Shown here: positions 1 to 5,516 of the stretch, piece after piece
Layout: each line of letters starts with the position of its first letter
How positions within the stretch are numbered: the first letter of the stretch is position 1
Source: an uncultured Oscillospiraceae bacterium
Lineage (GTDB): Bacteria; Bacillota; Clostridia; Oscillospirales; Acutalibacteraceae
Length of the DNA stretch: 7,688 bases
Assembly: GCA_958354085.1 (NCBI GenBank)
Contig: CATWUX010000108.1
Coordinates: 1-7,688, forward strand
Direction of reading: 5' to 3'
Notes under the pieces: model-generated
Databases searched by the model: none
Seen by the model: the letters and a program-made list of their open reading frames with translations, nothing else
Told to the model about the DNA's origin: nothing
Translations under genes and position numbers: made by a program

Positions 1-1
1 G

Positions 2-595
2 TTACCGGATTTGGATACCAACCAGAACCAAACAGAAAACACGACGCCGGAAACAACGGCGCCGGAGCAGGAGCAGCCGACTGTCGAGGCGGCTGCTGAG
101 GCGGCGGAAAAGGCCGCTAAGCCGAAAAAAGCCAAAAAAGAGGAGATCGCGGCGCTGACGGCCGAGCGCGATGCGCTCAAGGCGCAGCTTCAAGCGGATA
201 AAGACACCTATCAGCGGATGCTGGCGGAATACGCCAACTATAAACGGCGCACCGAGCAGGAAAAGCTGGAGCTGGGCGATTTCACCCGCGCCGATGTGCT
301 GACCAAGCTGCTTCCCGCTGTGGATAATCTGGAGCGCGCGGTCGAAGCGCCCGATGGGCCGGAATACAAAAAGGGCGTGGACATGACGATCCGGCAGCTG
401 CAGGAAGCGCTCAAATCCCTCGGCTTGGAGGAAATCCCCGCACAGGGCGAGCCGTTTAATCCCGAGGTGCACCATGCCGTTATGCGGGAAGACGCCGAGG
501 GCGCCGATACCGAAACTGTGACGGCCGTGTTCCAAAAAGGTTATCGCATGGGCAAGCGCATTTTACGTCCCGCCATGGTAAAAGTGGCCAATTAA
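2..595 (+). CDS. grpE: GrpE nucleotide exchange factor (5' end probably outside window)
   Basis: GrpE is the cytosolic dimeric co-chaperone that releases ADP from DnaK so that ATP can rebind and the client is freed. Seen in the sequence: a low-complexity Thr/Glu/Ala/Lys-rich N-terminus, then a predicted long helix or coiled coil (about residues 44-90 counting from the TTG at 11) containing the family motif EYANYKRR, then the compact C-terminal beta domain with FNPEVHHAVM and the terminal GYRMGKRILRPAMVKVAN, which is almost diagnostic. Length from the TTG is 194 aa, normal for the family. Start: the frame is open back to base 2 and the ten bases before the TTG show no Shine-Dalgarno, so the true start is probably just upstream of the window. 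dnaK follows after 66 bp on the same strand, the usual order hrcA-grpE-dnaK-dnaJ in Firmicutes; hrcA would be expected just upstream. Confidence 0.96.
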   Translation, partial: LPDLDTNQNQTENTTPETTAPEQEQPTVEAAAEAAEKAAKPKKAKKEEIAALTAERDALKAQLQADKDTYQRMLAEYANYKRRTEQEKLELGDFTRADVLTKLLPAVDNLERAVEAPDGPEYKKGVDMTIRQLQEALKSLGLEEIPAQGEPFNPEVHHAVMREDAEGADTETVTAVFQKGYRMGKRILRPAMVKVAN

Positions 596-597
596 AT

Positions 598-627
598 TTG
601 TTTATACGCCGGATAACGGCATATACT
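598..627 (+). promoter_or_regulatory. Possible internal sigma-A promoter for dnaK, with a dyad over the spacer
   Basis: TTGTTT (598-603), an 18-bp spacer and TATACT (622-627) resemble a sigma-A promoter just after the grpE stop. A dyad at 603-625 covers the spacer: TATA, a C/A mismatch, GCCG, a GATAA loop, CGGC, TATA. It could be an operator for a dimeric repressor or a small RNA hairpin in a grpE-dnaK transcript. The -10 region TATACTAAA is repeated exactly at two other places in this window, both behind plausible -35 boxes, which supports the call. The -35 match is only moderate. Confidence 0.4.
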
Positions 628-661
628 AAAAAAATGGATACAATATTTGGAGGTAATAGAC

Positions 662-2479
662 ATGGCAAAGATTATCGGTATTGACCTGGGAACCACAAAT
701 TCCTGCGTTTCGGTTATTGAAGGCGGCGAGGCGGTCGTGATCCCGAATGCGGAAGGCGCGCGTACAACGCCGTCCGTTGTGGCGTTCAAAAAAGACGGCG
801 AACGTATCGTCGGCCGCGTTGCCAAGCAGCAGGCGGTTTCCAATCCCGACCGCACCATCTCATCCATTAAGCGTGAAATGGGCACCAATCACAAGGTCAA
901 GGTAGACGGCAAGGAATATACGCCGCAAGAGATTTCCGCTATGATCCTGACCAAGCTGAAGCAGGACGCGGAAGCCTATCTGGGCGATACGGTCACCGAA
1001 GCGGTCATCACCGTTCCGGCTTATTTCACCGATGCCCAGCGGCAGGCGACCAAGGATGCCGGTAAGATTGCCGGTATGGAGGTCAAGCGTATCATCAACG
1101 AGCCGACCGCCGCGGCGCTGGCGTACGGTATTGATAAAGAAGCCGATCAGAAGATCATGGTATACGATCTGGGCGGCGGTACGTTCGATGTGTCCATCAT
1201 CGAGATGGGCGACGGCGTGCAGGAGGTTCTGGCGACTGCCGGTAACAACCGTCTGGGCGGCGACGACTTCGATCAGAAGATTGTGGAATGGCTGATCGCC
1301 GGCTTTAAGAGCGAAACCGGCATTGATCTGTCCACGGATAAAATGGCGTTGCAGCGTCTGCGTGAGGCGGCGGAAAAAGCGAAGATCGAGCTGTCCGGCA
1401 TGACCACGAGCAACATCAACCTGCCCTTTATCACGGCGGACGCGACCGGCCCGAAGCATTTGGACATGACGCTGACCCGTGCGAAATTCAACGAGCTGAC
1501 CGCCAGCCTGGTGGACGCGACGATGGGGCCGGTTCGTCAGGCTCTGAGCGACAGCGGCCTGTCCGCTTCGCAGATCGACAAGGTGCTGATGGTTGGCGGT
1601 TCCACCCGTATCCCGGCCGTGCAGGAAGCGGTGCAGAAGTTTATGGGCAAAGAGCCGTTTAAAGGCATCAACCCGGACGAATGCGTTGCAATGGGCGCGG
1701 CGCTGCAGGGCGGCGTGCTCGGCGGCGAGGTCAAGGGCCTGCTGCTGCTGGATGTGACTCCGTTGTCGCTGGGCGTGGAGACCATGGGCGGCGTGATGAC
1801 CAAGGTTATCGACCGCAACACCACCATCCCGACCAAAAAGAGCCAGATTTTCTCCACTGCGGCGGACAATCAGCCGTCGGTTGAGATTCACGTTCTGCAG
1901 GGTGAACGCGAGTTCGCCAAGGATAATAAGACGTTGGGTATGTTCCATCTGGACGGCATTGCGCCGGCACGCCGCGGTGTGCCGCAGATCGAGGTCACCT
2001 TTGATATTGATGCGAACGGTATCGTAAACGTCAGCGCCAAGGATCTGGGAACGGGCCGCGAGCAGAAGATCACCATCACCTCCAACACGAATATGTCTAA
2101 GGAGGACGTGGAGCGCGCGGTGAAGGAAGCCGAGCAGTATGCTGCGGAGGATAAGAAGAAGCGTGAGAACATCGAGATCCGCAACGGAGCAGATCAGGCG
2201 GTGTATCAATGTGAAAAGTCCATCGAGGAGCTGGGCGATAAGCTGGAGGCGGCCGACAAGGAAAATCTGCAGACCAAGATCGACGCGCTGAAGGAAACCC
2301 TCAAGGGCGAGAATTACGATGAGATGAAGGCCAAGCAGGAAGAGCTGATGAAGGCATTCTACGAAGTATCGGCCAAGGTGTACCAGGCGAATGCGCCGCA
2401 GGGCGCGGCTCCCGGTGCAGACGGTGCGGCGCCGCAGGGCGAGGGCAGCGATGGCTATTACAACGGCGAGGTCCACTAA
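662..2479 (+). CDS. dnaK: Molecular chaperone DnaK (Hsp70)
   Basis: DnaK is the cytosolic Hsp70, an ATP-driven chaperone that binds exposed hydrophobic stretches of unfolded proteins and works with DnaJ and GrpE. Numbering from the ATG at 662 gives 605 aa. All three Hsp70 signatures are present: IDLGTTNS (7-14), VYDLGGGTFDVSII (167-180) and VLMVGGSTRIPAVQ (308-321). The interdomain linker region LLLDVTPLSLG is at 361-371, followed by the beta-sandwich substrate domain (about 375-480) and the helical lid (about 480-575). The length fits the shorter Gram-positive form. The start was chosen because GGAGG (649-653) lies 8 nt upstream of the ATG; a TTG at 647 in the same frame overlaps that ribosome binding site and is not credible. 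The tail after residue 577 is Gly/Ala/Pro/Gln-rich and ends in DGYYNGEVH, lacking the usual long acidic D-A-D-[YF]-E-V-V-D-type ending. It is probably cotranscribed with grpE and perhaps also driven by its own promoter. Confidence 0.99.
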   Translation: MAKIIGIDLGTTNSCVSVIEGGEAVVIPNAEGARTTPSVVAFKKDGERIVGRVAKQQAVSNPDRTISSIKREMGTNHKVKVDGKEYTPQEISAMILTKLKQDAEAYLGDTVTEAVITVPAYFTDAQRQATKDAGKIAGMEVKRIINEPTAAALAYGIDKEADQKIMVYDLGGGTFDVSIIEMGDGVQEVLATAGNNRLGGDDFDQKIVEWLIAGFKSETGIDLSTDKMALQRLREAAEKAKIELSGMTTSNINLPFITADATGPKHLDMTLTRAKFNELTASLVDATMGPVRQALSDSGLSASQIDKVLMVGGSTRIPAVQEAVQKFMGKEPFKGINPDECVAMGAALQGGVLGGEVKGLLLLDVTPLSLGVETMGGVMTKVIDRNTTIPTKKSQIFSTAADNQPSVEIHVLQGEREFAKDNKTLGMFHLDGIAPARRGVPQIEVTFDIDANGIVNVSAKDLGTGREQKITITSNTNMSKEDVERAVKEAEQYAAEDKKKRENIEIRNGADQAVYQCEKSIEELGDKLEAADKENLQTKIDALKETLKGENYDEMKAKQEELMKAFYEVSAKVYQANAPQGAAPGADGAAPQGEGSDGYYNGEVH

Positions 2480-2493
2480 ATAGATGCAGCTTC

Positions 2494-2518
2494 GGGGCGG
2501 GAGACAATCTCCCGCCCT
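2494..2518 (+). repeat. Perfect GC-rich hairpin between dnaK and dnaJ
   Basis: A perfect inverted repeat lies 15 bp after the dnaK stop: arm GGGCGGGAGA (2495-2504), loop CAA, arm TCTCCCGCCC (2508-2517), extendable by a G-U pair (2494/2518). The RNA hairpin would be very stable, but the following bases have no U-run, so it is not a standard intrinsic terminator. It may protect the 3' end of dnaK mRNA, partly attenuate dnaJ expression, or be a copy of a small dispersed repeat. The structure is directly visible; the role is inference. Confidence 0.75.
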
Positions 2519-2571
2519 ACCATGCTGTTTCGGCATAAAGCACAAAAGGCAGAGAAAGGCACGGAACGACG

Positions 2572-3711
2572 ATGGCAGATAAACGCGATTATTATGAGGT
2601 GCTGGGTGTTTCCAAAAACGCCTCGGAGGACGAAATCAAAAAGGCCTACCGGCAGGCGGCCAAAAAATATCACCCGGACTTGAATCCGGGCGACAAGGAG
2701 GCCGAGGCGCGCTTTAAAGAAGCCGGCGAGGCGTATGAGGTGCTGTCCGATCCGCAGAAAAAGGCGCGGTACGACCAGTATGGACACGCGGGCGTTGATC
2801 CGAGCTACGGTTCGGGCGGCTATGGCGGTTCCGGCTTTGAGGATATCGACCTGGGCGACATTTTCTCGTCATTCTTCGGCGGCGGAGGCGGACGGCGTGC
2901 CAACCCGAACGCACCGCGGCAAGGCAGCGACACCTCCGCTTCGGTCATTATTTCCTTCGAGGAAGCGGCGCGCGGCTGCAAAAAGCAGGTGGACGCCCGT
3001 GTGGTCGAAGCGTGCGATGAATGCGGCGGTTCCGGCGCGGCCAAGGGCAGCTCGCCGAAAACTTGTCCCTCCTGTAACGGTACCGGACAGGAACGCCGCC
3101 AGCAGCGTACGCCGTTCGGCGTGATCCAGACGCAGGCGGTTTGTTCCCGCTGCCACGGCAAGGGCCGGATCATTGAAACGCCCTGCCGCGCCTGCGGCGG
3201 AAACGGGCAGGTGCTCAAATCCGTCAGCATCGGCATCAACATACCCGCCGGTATTGATGACGGACAGGTTATCAGTATCCGCGGCAAAGGCAACGCCGGC
3301 GTTAACGGCGGACCGGCGGGGGATTTGCAGGTGCAGGTGTCGGTACGTCCGCACCCGATTTTTGAGCGGGAAGGCTATGACATCTGGTGTGAACTGCCGC
3401 TGACCTTTGCGCAGGTGGCGCTGGGAGCGGAGGTGTCCATCCCGACGCTGGACGGCAACGTACCGTACACGATTAAAGAGGGTACGCAGCCCGGCGACGT
3501 GATCACGCTTAAAGGAAAGGGCTTCCCGTATATTCGCGGCAGCGGACGCGGCAACGAAAACGTGCGCGTGGTCGTGGAGGTGCCCAAAAACCTGACCTCC
3601 GAGCAGAAGCGCTTGCTGAAAGCCTTTGACGAGGCGACCGGCGACCGCAACTATCAAAAGCGCAGCCGCTTTTTTGAAAAGCTGAAAAAGGCGTTTAATA
3701 CGGATAAATAA
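2572..3711 (+). CDS. dnaJ: Chaperone protein DnaJ (Hsp40, type I)
   Basis: DnaJ is the cytosolic J-domain co-chaperone that captures unfolded clients and stimulates DnaK ATP hydrolysis. It is 379 aa, typical for the family. Domains: J domain (about 1-70) with the essential HPD at 34-36 and the YEVLSDPQKKARYDQYG end; Gly/Phe-rich linker (about 75-115); zinc domain with all four CxxCxGxG motifs at 148-155, 165-172, 191-198 and 205-212; then the two beta-sandwich client-binding domains (about 215-350), including a GTQPGDVITLKGKG stretch, and a C-terminal Lys/Arg/Phe-rich dimerisation tail. Nothing essential is missing. Start: ATG at 2572, immediately before the KRDYYEVLGV core; the ribosome binding site is weak (AAAGG at 2555-2559, 12 nt away), so translation may be modest relative to dnaK. 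It sits 92 bp after dnaK, behind the hairpin, and probably forms the last gene of the chaperone operon. Confidence 0.99.
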   Translation: MADKRDYYEVLGVSKNASEDEIKKAYRQAAKKYHPDLNPGDKEAEARFKEAGEAYEVLSDPQKKARYDQYGHAGVDPSYGSGGYGGSGFEDIDLGDIFSSFFGGGGGRRANPNAPRQGSDTSASVIISFEEAARGCKKQVDARVVEACDECGGSGAAKGSSPKTCPSCNGTGQERRQQRTPFGVIQTQAVCSRCHGKGRIIETPCRACGGNGQVLKSVSIGINIPAGIDDGQVISIRGKGNAGVNGGPAGDLQVQVSVRPHPIFEREGYDIWCELPLTFAQVALGAEVSIPTLDGNVPYTIKEGTQPGDVITLKGKGFPYIRGSGRGNENVRVVVEVPKNLTSEQKRLLKAFDEATGDRNYQKRSRFFEKLKKAFNTDK

Positions 3712-3752
3712 ACCCTATACCCGCGGAAAGAGCAAAAGCGGAAATAGACAAC

Positions 3753-3794
3753 ATACCCCCTGCTGCAGGAAAACAGAACCTCAGCAGGGGGTAT
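3753..3794 (+). terminator. Hairpin ending the chaperone operon (weak U-tract)
   Basis: A 13-bp perfect stem, ATACCCCCTGCTG (3753-3765) with CAGCAGGGGGTAT (3782-3794), lies about 40 bp after the dnaJ stop. The 16-nt loop can add three further pairs (AGG 3767-3769 with CCT 3779-3781). Its position suits a transcript end, but it is followed by TTGCTATC rather than a run of T, so it may terminate poorly or act to stabilise the mRNA 3' end. Confidence 0.6.
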
Positions 3795-3848
3795 TGCTAT
3801 CTCCAAACGGGTTAAAATTTTTCCGGCGCGGGATTCGACAAAAACGGC

Positions 3849-3877
3849 TTGGAATTTTACGCCCAAAACCGTATACT
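3849..3877 (+). promoter_or_regulatory. Upstream promoter candidate P1
   Basis: TTGGAA (3849-3854), a 17-bp spacer and TATACT (3872-3877), inside the 9-mer TATACTAAA, give a reasonable sigma-A promoter. The transcript would start near 3884, run through the mini-ORF at 3934 and continue into the synthase gene, giving a leader of about 180 nt. Confidence 0.45.
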
Positions 3878-3933
3878 AAAAACTACACGTCTTGGAACAC
3901 TTAGGTCGATTGCGCAAAAAGAGAGGAGATTTC

Positions 3934-3948
3934 ATGAACAATTTATAA
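3934..3948 (+). other. Four-codon mini-ORF (MNNL) with strong ribosome binding site
   Basis: GAGAGGAGA (3921-3929) sits 4 nt before an ATG followed by AAC AAT TTA TAA, a Met-Asn-Asn-Leu peptide. The ribosome binding site is as good as those of the real genes here, yet the frame closes at once. It could be a regulatory leader whose translation affects the downstream message, a remnant of a decayed gene start, or chance. It shares the DNA just before promoter P2, so only P1 transcripts could contain it. Confidence 0.3.
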
Positions 3949-3965
3949 ATCTTGTTAAAATGGCT

Positions 3966-3995
3966 TTGACAACTCATATTCCGTTTTGTTATACT
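3966..3995 (+). promoter_or_regulatory. Near-consensus sigma-A promoter P2 for the synthase gene
   Basis: The -35 box is a perfect TTGACA (3966-3971), followed by an 18-bp spacer and TATACT (3990-3995), one base from consensus. Transcription would begin near 4002, giving a leader of about 60 nt before the ATG at 4063. This is the best promoter in the window and suggests strong constitutive expression unless something modulates it. Confidence 0.8.
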
Positions 3996-4062
3996 AAACG
4001 ATATAAATACAAAAAGTTATAAAAGCGTCCCTTGGCCGGATGGGCGCAGAAGGAGGAATTTG

Positions 4063-5457
4063 ATGGCGAGCATGAAACCGAAATTGAATGAAAAATCCGG
4101 ATTGCTGGAGCTGGGCTTTCAATTCAACGATGTGGCGGAACCGAATCTGTTTCGCAACATGTATCCGTATAACGATATCCCGAAGCTGATCTTCAACCAG
4201 CGCATCGTGCCGATGAATCTGCCGGAAAATATCTATATTACGGACACGACTTTCCGGGATGGGCAACAGGCACGCTCCCCCTATACGGTCGAGGAGATCT
4301 GTGAGCTGTTTACGCTGCTGCATAAGCTGGACAACGGCAGCGGCATTATCCGTCAAACGGAATTTTTCCTGTATTCGCAAAAGGATAAGGAGGCGGTGCG
4401 CCGCTGTCAGGAGCTGGGGTATGATTTCCCGCAGATCACCTCTTGGATCCGCGCCAAAAAAGAGGATTTTGCGATCGTCAAGGAAATGGGGCTGAAGGAA
4501 ACCGGTATCCTCGTGTCCTGCTCGGATTACCACATTTTCAAAAAGATGAAATGGACGCGCAGCGAGGCGCTGAAAAATTATTTGGCGGTCGTGGATGCCG
4601 CCTTGTGCGAGGGCATTGTGCCGCGCTGTCACTTTGAGGATATCACCCGTGCGGATTTTTACGGCTTTGTGCTGCCTTTTGCGGAGAAACTGATGGACAT
4701 GGCGCGGGACAGCGGCATCCCGGTCAAGGTGCGTGCCTGCGATACGCTGGGGCTTGGCTCGTCCATTCCCGGCGTGGTGCTGCCGCGCAGCGTCCAGCAG
4801 ATCATGTACGGGCTGACCAACTATTCCGGCGTGCCGTCCGCACAACTGGAATGGCACGGCCACAACGATTTTTACAACGCCGTTCCCAATGCGGTCACCG
4901 CGTGGCTGTACGGCTGTGCGTCGGTCAATACGTCGCTGCTCGGCATCGGCGAGCGCACCGGCAATACGCCGCTGGAGGCGATGGTGATCGAATACTGCCA
5001 GCTCAAAGGCAACAACGGCGGGATGGATCTGCGCGTGATCACCGATATTGCCCGCCATTTTGAAAATGAGCAGCATTTTGAGATCCCGCCGCGCACGCCG
5101 TTTGTTGGGCGCGCCTTCAATGCCACCCGTGCGGGCATCCATGCGGACGGGCTGATGAAGGATGAGGAAATCTATAACATTTTTAACACGACCGATATTC
5201 TCGGCCGTCCCCCGATCGTGGTGGTGGATGCCCATTCCGGTGTGGCTGGTATCGCGGCCTGGATCAATACCTATTATGCGCTCAGTCCCGAGGATGCCGT
5301 GGATAAGCGCGACCCGGGCATCGCCCGTATCAAGGAGTGGATCGACGCAGAGTACGCCACCGGCCGCACGACGGTCATCGGTGACGCCGAGATGGAGCAG
5401 CAGGTCAAAAAGCATATGCACCACCTGCTCACCCTGCGCGAGAGCCGATCGGAATAA
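4063..5457 (+). CDS. Probable Re-citrate synthase (homocitrate/isopropylmalate synthase-like)
   Basis: This is a DRE-TIM metallolyase (HMGL-like TIM barrel), a family that condenses acetyl-CoA with a 2-oxoacid. It is 464 aa. The metal and catalytic motif DTTFRDGQQA is at 61-70, the metal-binding HGHND is at 265-269, and GIGERTGNTP begins at 294. There is no C-terminal leucine-type allosteric domain like that of LeuA, and the sequence is much closer, as I remember it, to the clostridial proteins typified by the Clostridium kluyveri Re-citrate synthase, which make citrate from acetyl-CoA and oxaloacetate in anaerobes lacking the usual Si-type enzyme. Features I associate with that group include YPYNDIPKLIFNQRIVPMN, RQTEFFLYSQKDKEAV, PRCHFEDITRADFYGF and RAGIHADGLMKDEEIYNIF. 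The family call is secure; the exact substrate is inference, with homocitrate or 2-isopropylmalate synthesis as alternatives. Start: ATG at 4063, 6 nt after AGGAGG (4051-4056); the adjacent TTG at 4060 is less likely. It has its own promoter and terminator, so it appears monocistronic. Its likely role is to feed citrate to 2-oxoglutarate and glutamate synthesis. Confidence 0.85.
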   Translation: MASMKPKLNEKSGLLELGFQFNDVAEPNLFRNMYPYNDIPKLIFNQRIVPMNLPENIYITDTTFRDGQQARSPYTVEEICELFTLLHKLDNGSGIIRQTEFFLYSQKDKEAVRRCQELGYDFPQITSWIRAKKEDFAIVKEMGLKETGILVSCSDYHIFKKMKWTRSEALKNYLAVVDAALCEGIVPRCHFEDITRADFYGFVLPFAEKLMDMARDSGIPVKVRACDTLGLGSSIPGVVLPRSVQQIMYGLTNYSGVPSAQLEWHGHNDFYNAVPNAVTAWLYGCASVNTSLLGIGERTGNTPLEAMVIEYCQLKGNNGGMDLRVITDIARHFENEQHFEIPPRTPFVGRAFNATRAGIHADGLMKDEEIYNIFNTTDILGRPPIVVVDAHSGVAGIAAWINTYYALSPEDAVDKRDPGIARIKEWIDAEYATGRTTVIGDAEMEQQVKKHMHHLLTLRESRSE

Positions 5458-5474
5458 GCGCGAAAACCTGCAAA

Positions 5475-5510
5475 AAACAACCGGCACAGCGATAGCTGCG
5501 CCGGTTGTTT
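5475..5510. terminator. Bidirectional intrinsic terminator between convergent genes
   Basis: An 11-bp perfect stem, AAACAACCGGC (5475-5485) with GCCGGTTGTTT (5500-5510), is continued after one A/C mismatch by CAGC/GCTG around a GATA loop. The arms end in T-rich sequence on the plus strand and, because of the run of A at 5472-5477, also on the minus strand. It lies 17 bp after the synthase stop and 6 bp after the stop of the minus-strand U32 gene, so it can end both transcripts. Confidence 0.9.
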
Positions 5511-5516
5511 GCGTAT

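Larger units (their letters stand above)
3712..4062. other. 351-bp intergenic region between dnaJ and the synthase gene
   Basis: No protein gene of normal size is seen here. In order it holds a long hairpin after dnaJ (3753-3794), an upstream promoter (3849-3877), a four-codon ORF with strong Shine-Dalgarno (3921-3948), a near-consensus promoter (3966-3995) and the short leader of the next gene. A small possible stem in that leader pairs GCGTCC (4025-4030) with GGGCGC (4042-4047), just before the AGGAGG at 4051-4056. I do not recognise a known riboswitch. Confidence 0.6.

Noticed and set aside
596..661. A CIRCE heat-shock operator near dnaK
   Set aside because: No match to TTAGCACTC-N9-GAGTGCTAA is seen; the dyad present has unrelated arms.
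860..2545. A 561-aa open frame on the minus strand opposite dnaK
   Set aside because: It is a shadow of dnaK: long antisense frames are common in G+C-rich genes with this codon bias, the translation has no recognisable family, and dnaK on the other strand is unmistakable.
3960..4022. A 20-codon frame starting at 3960
   Set aside because: It overlaps promoter P2, has no Shine-Dalgarno, and its Lys/Tyr-rich product simply reflects AT-rich promoter sequence.
4002..4062. A riboswitch or T-box in the synthase leader
   Set aside because: The leader from P2 is only about 60 nt with one weak stem, and no known conserved riboswitch or T-box sequence is visible.
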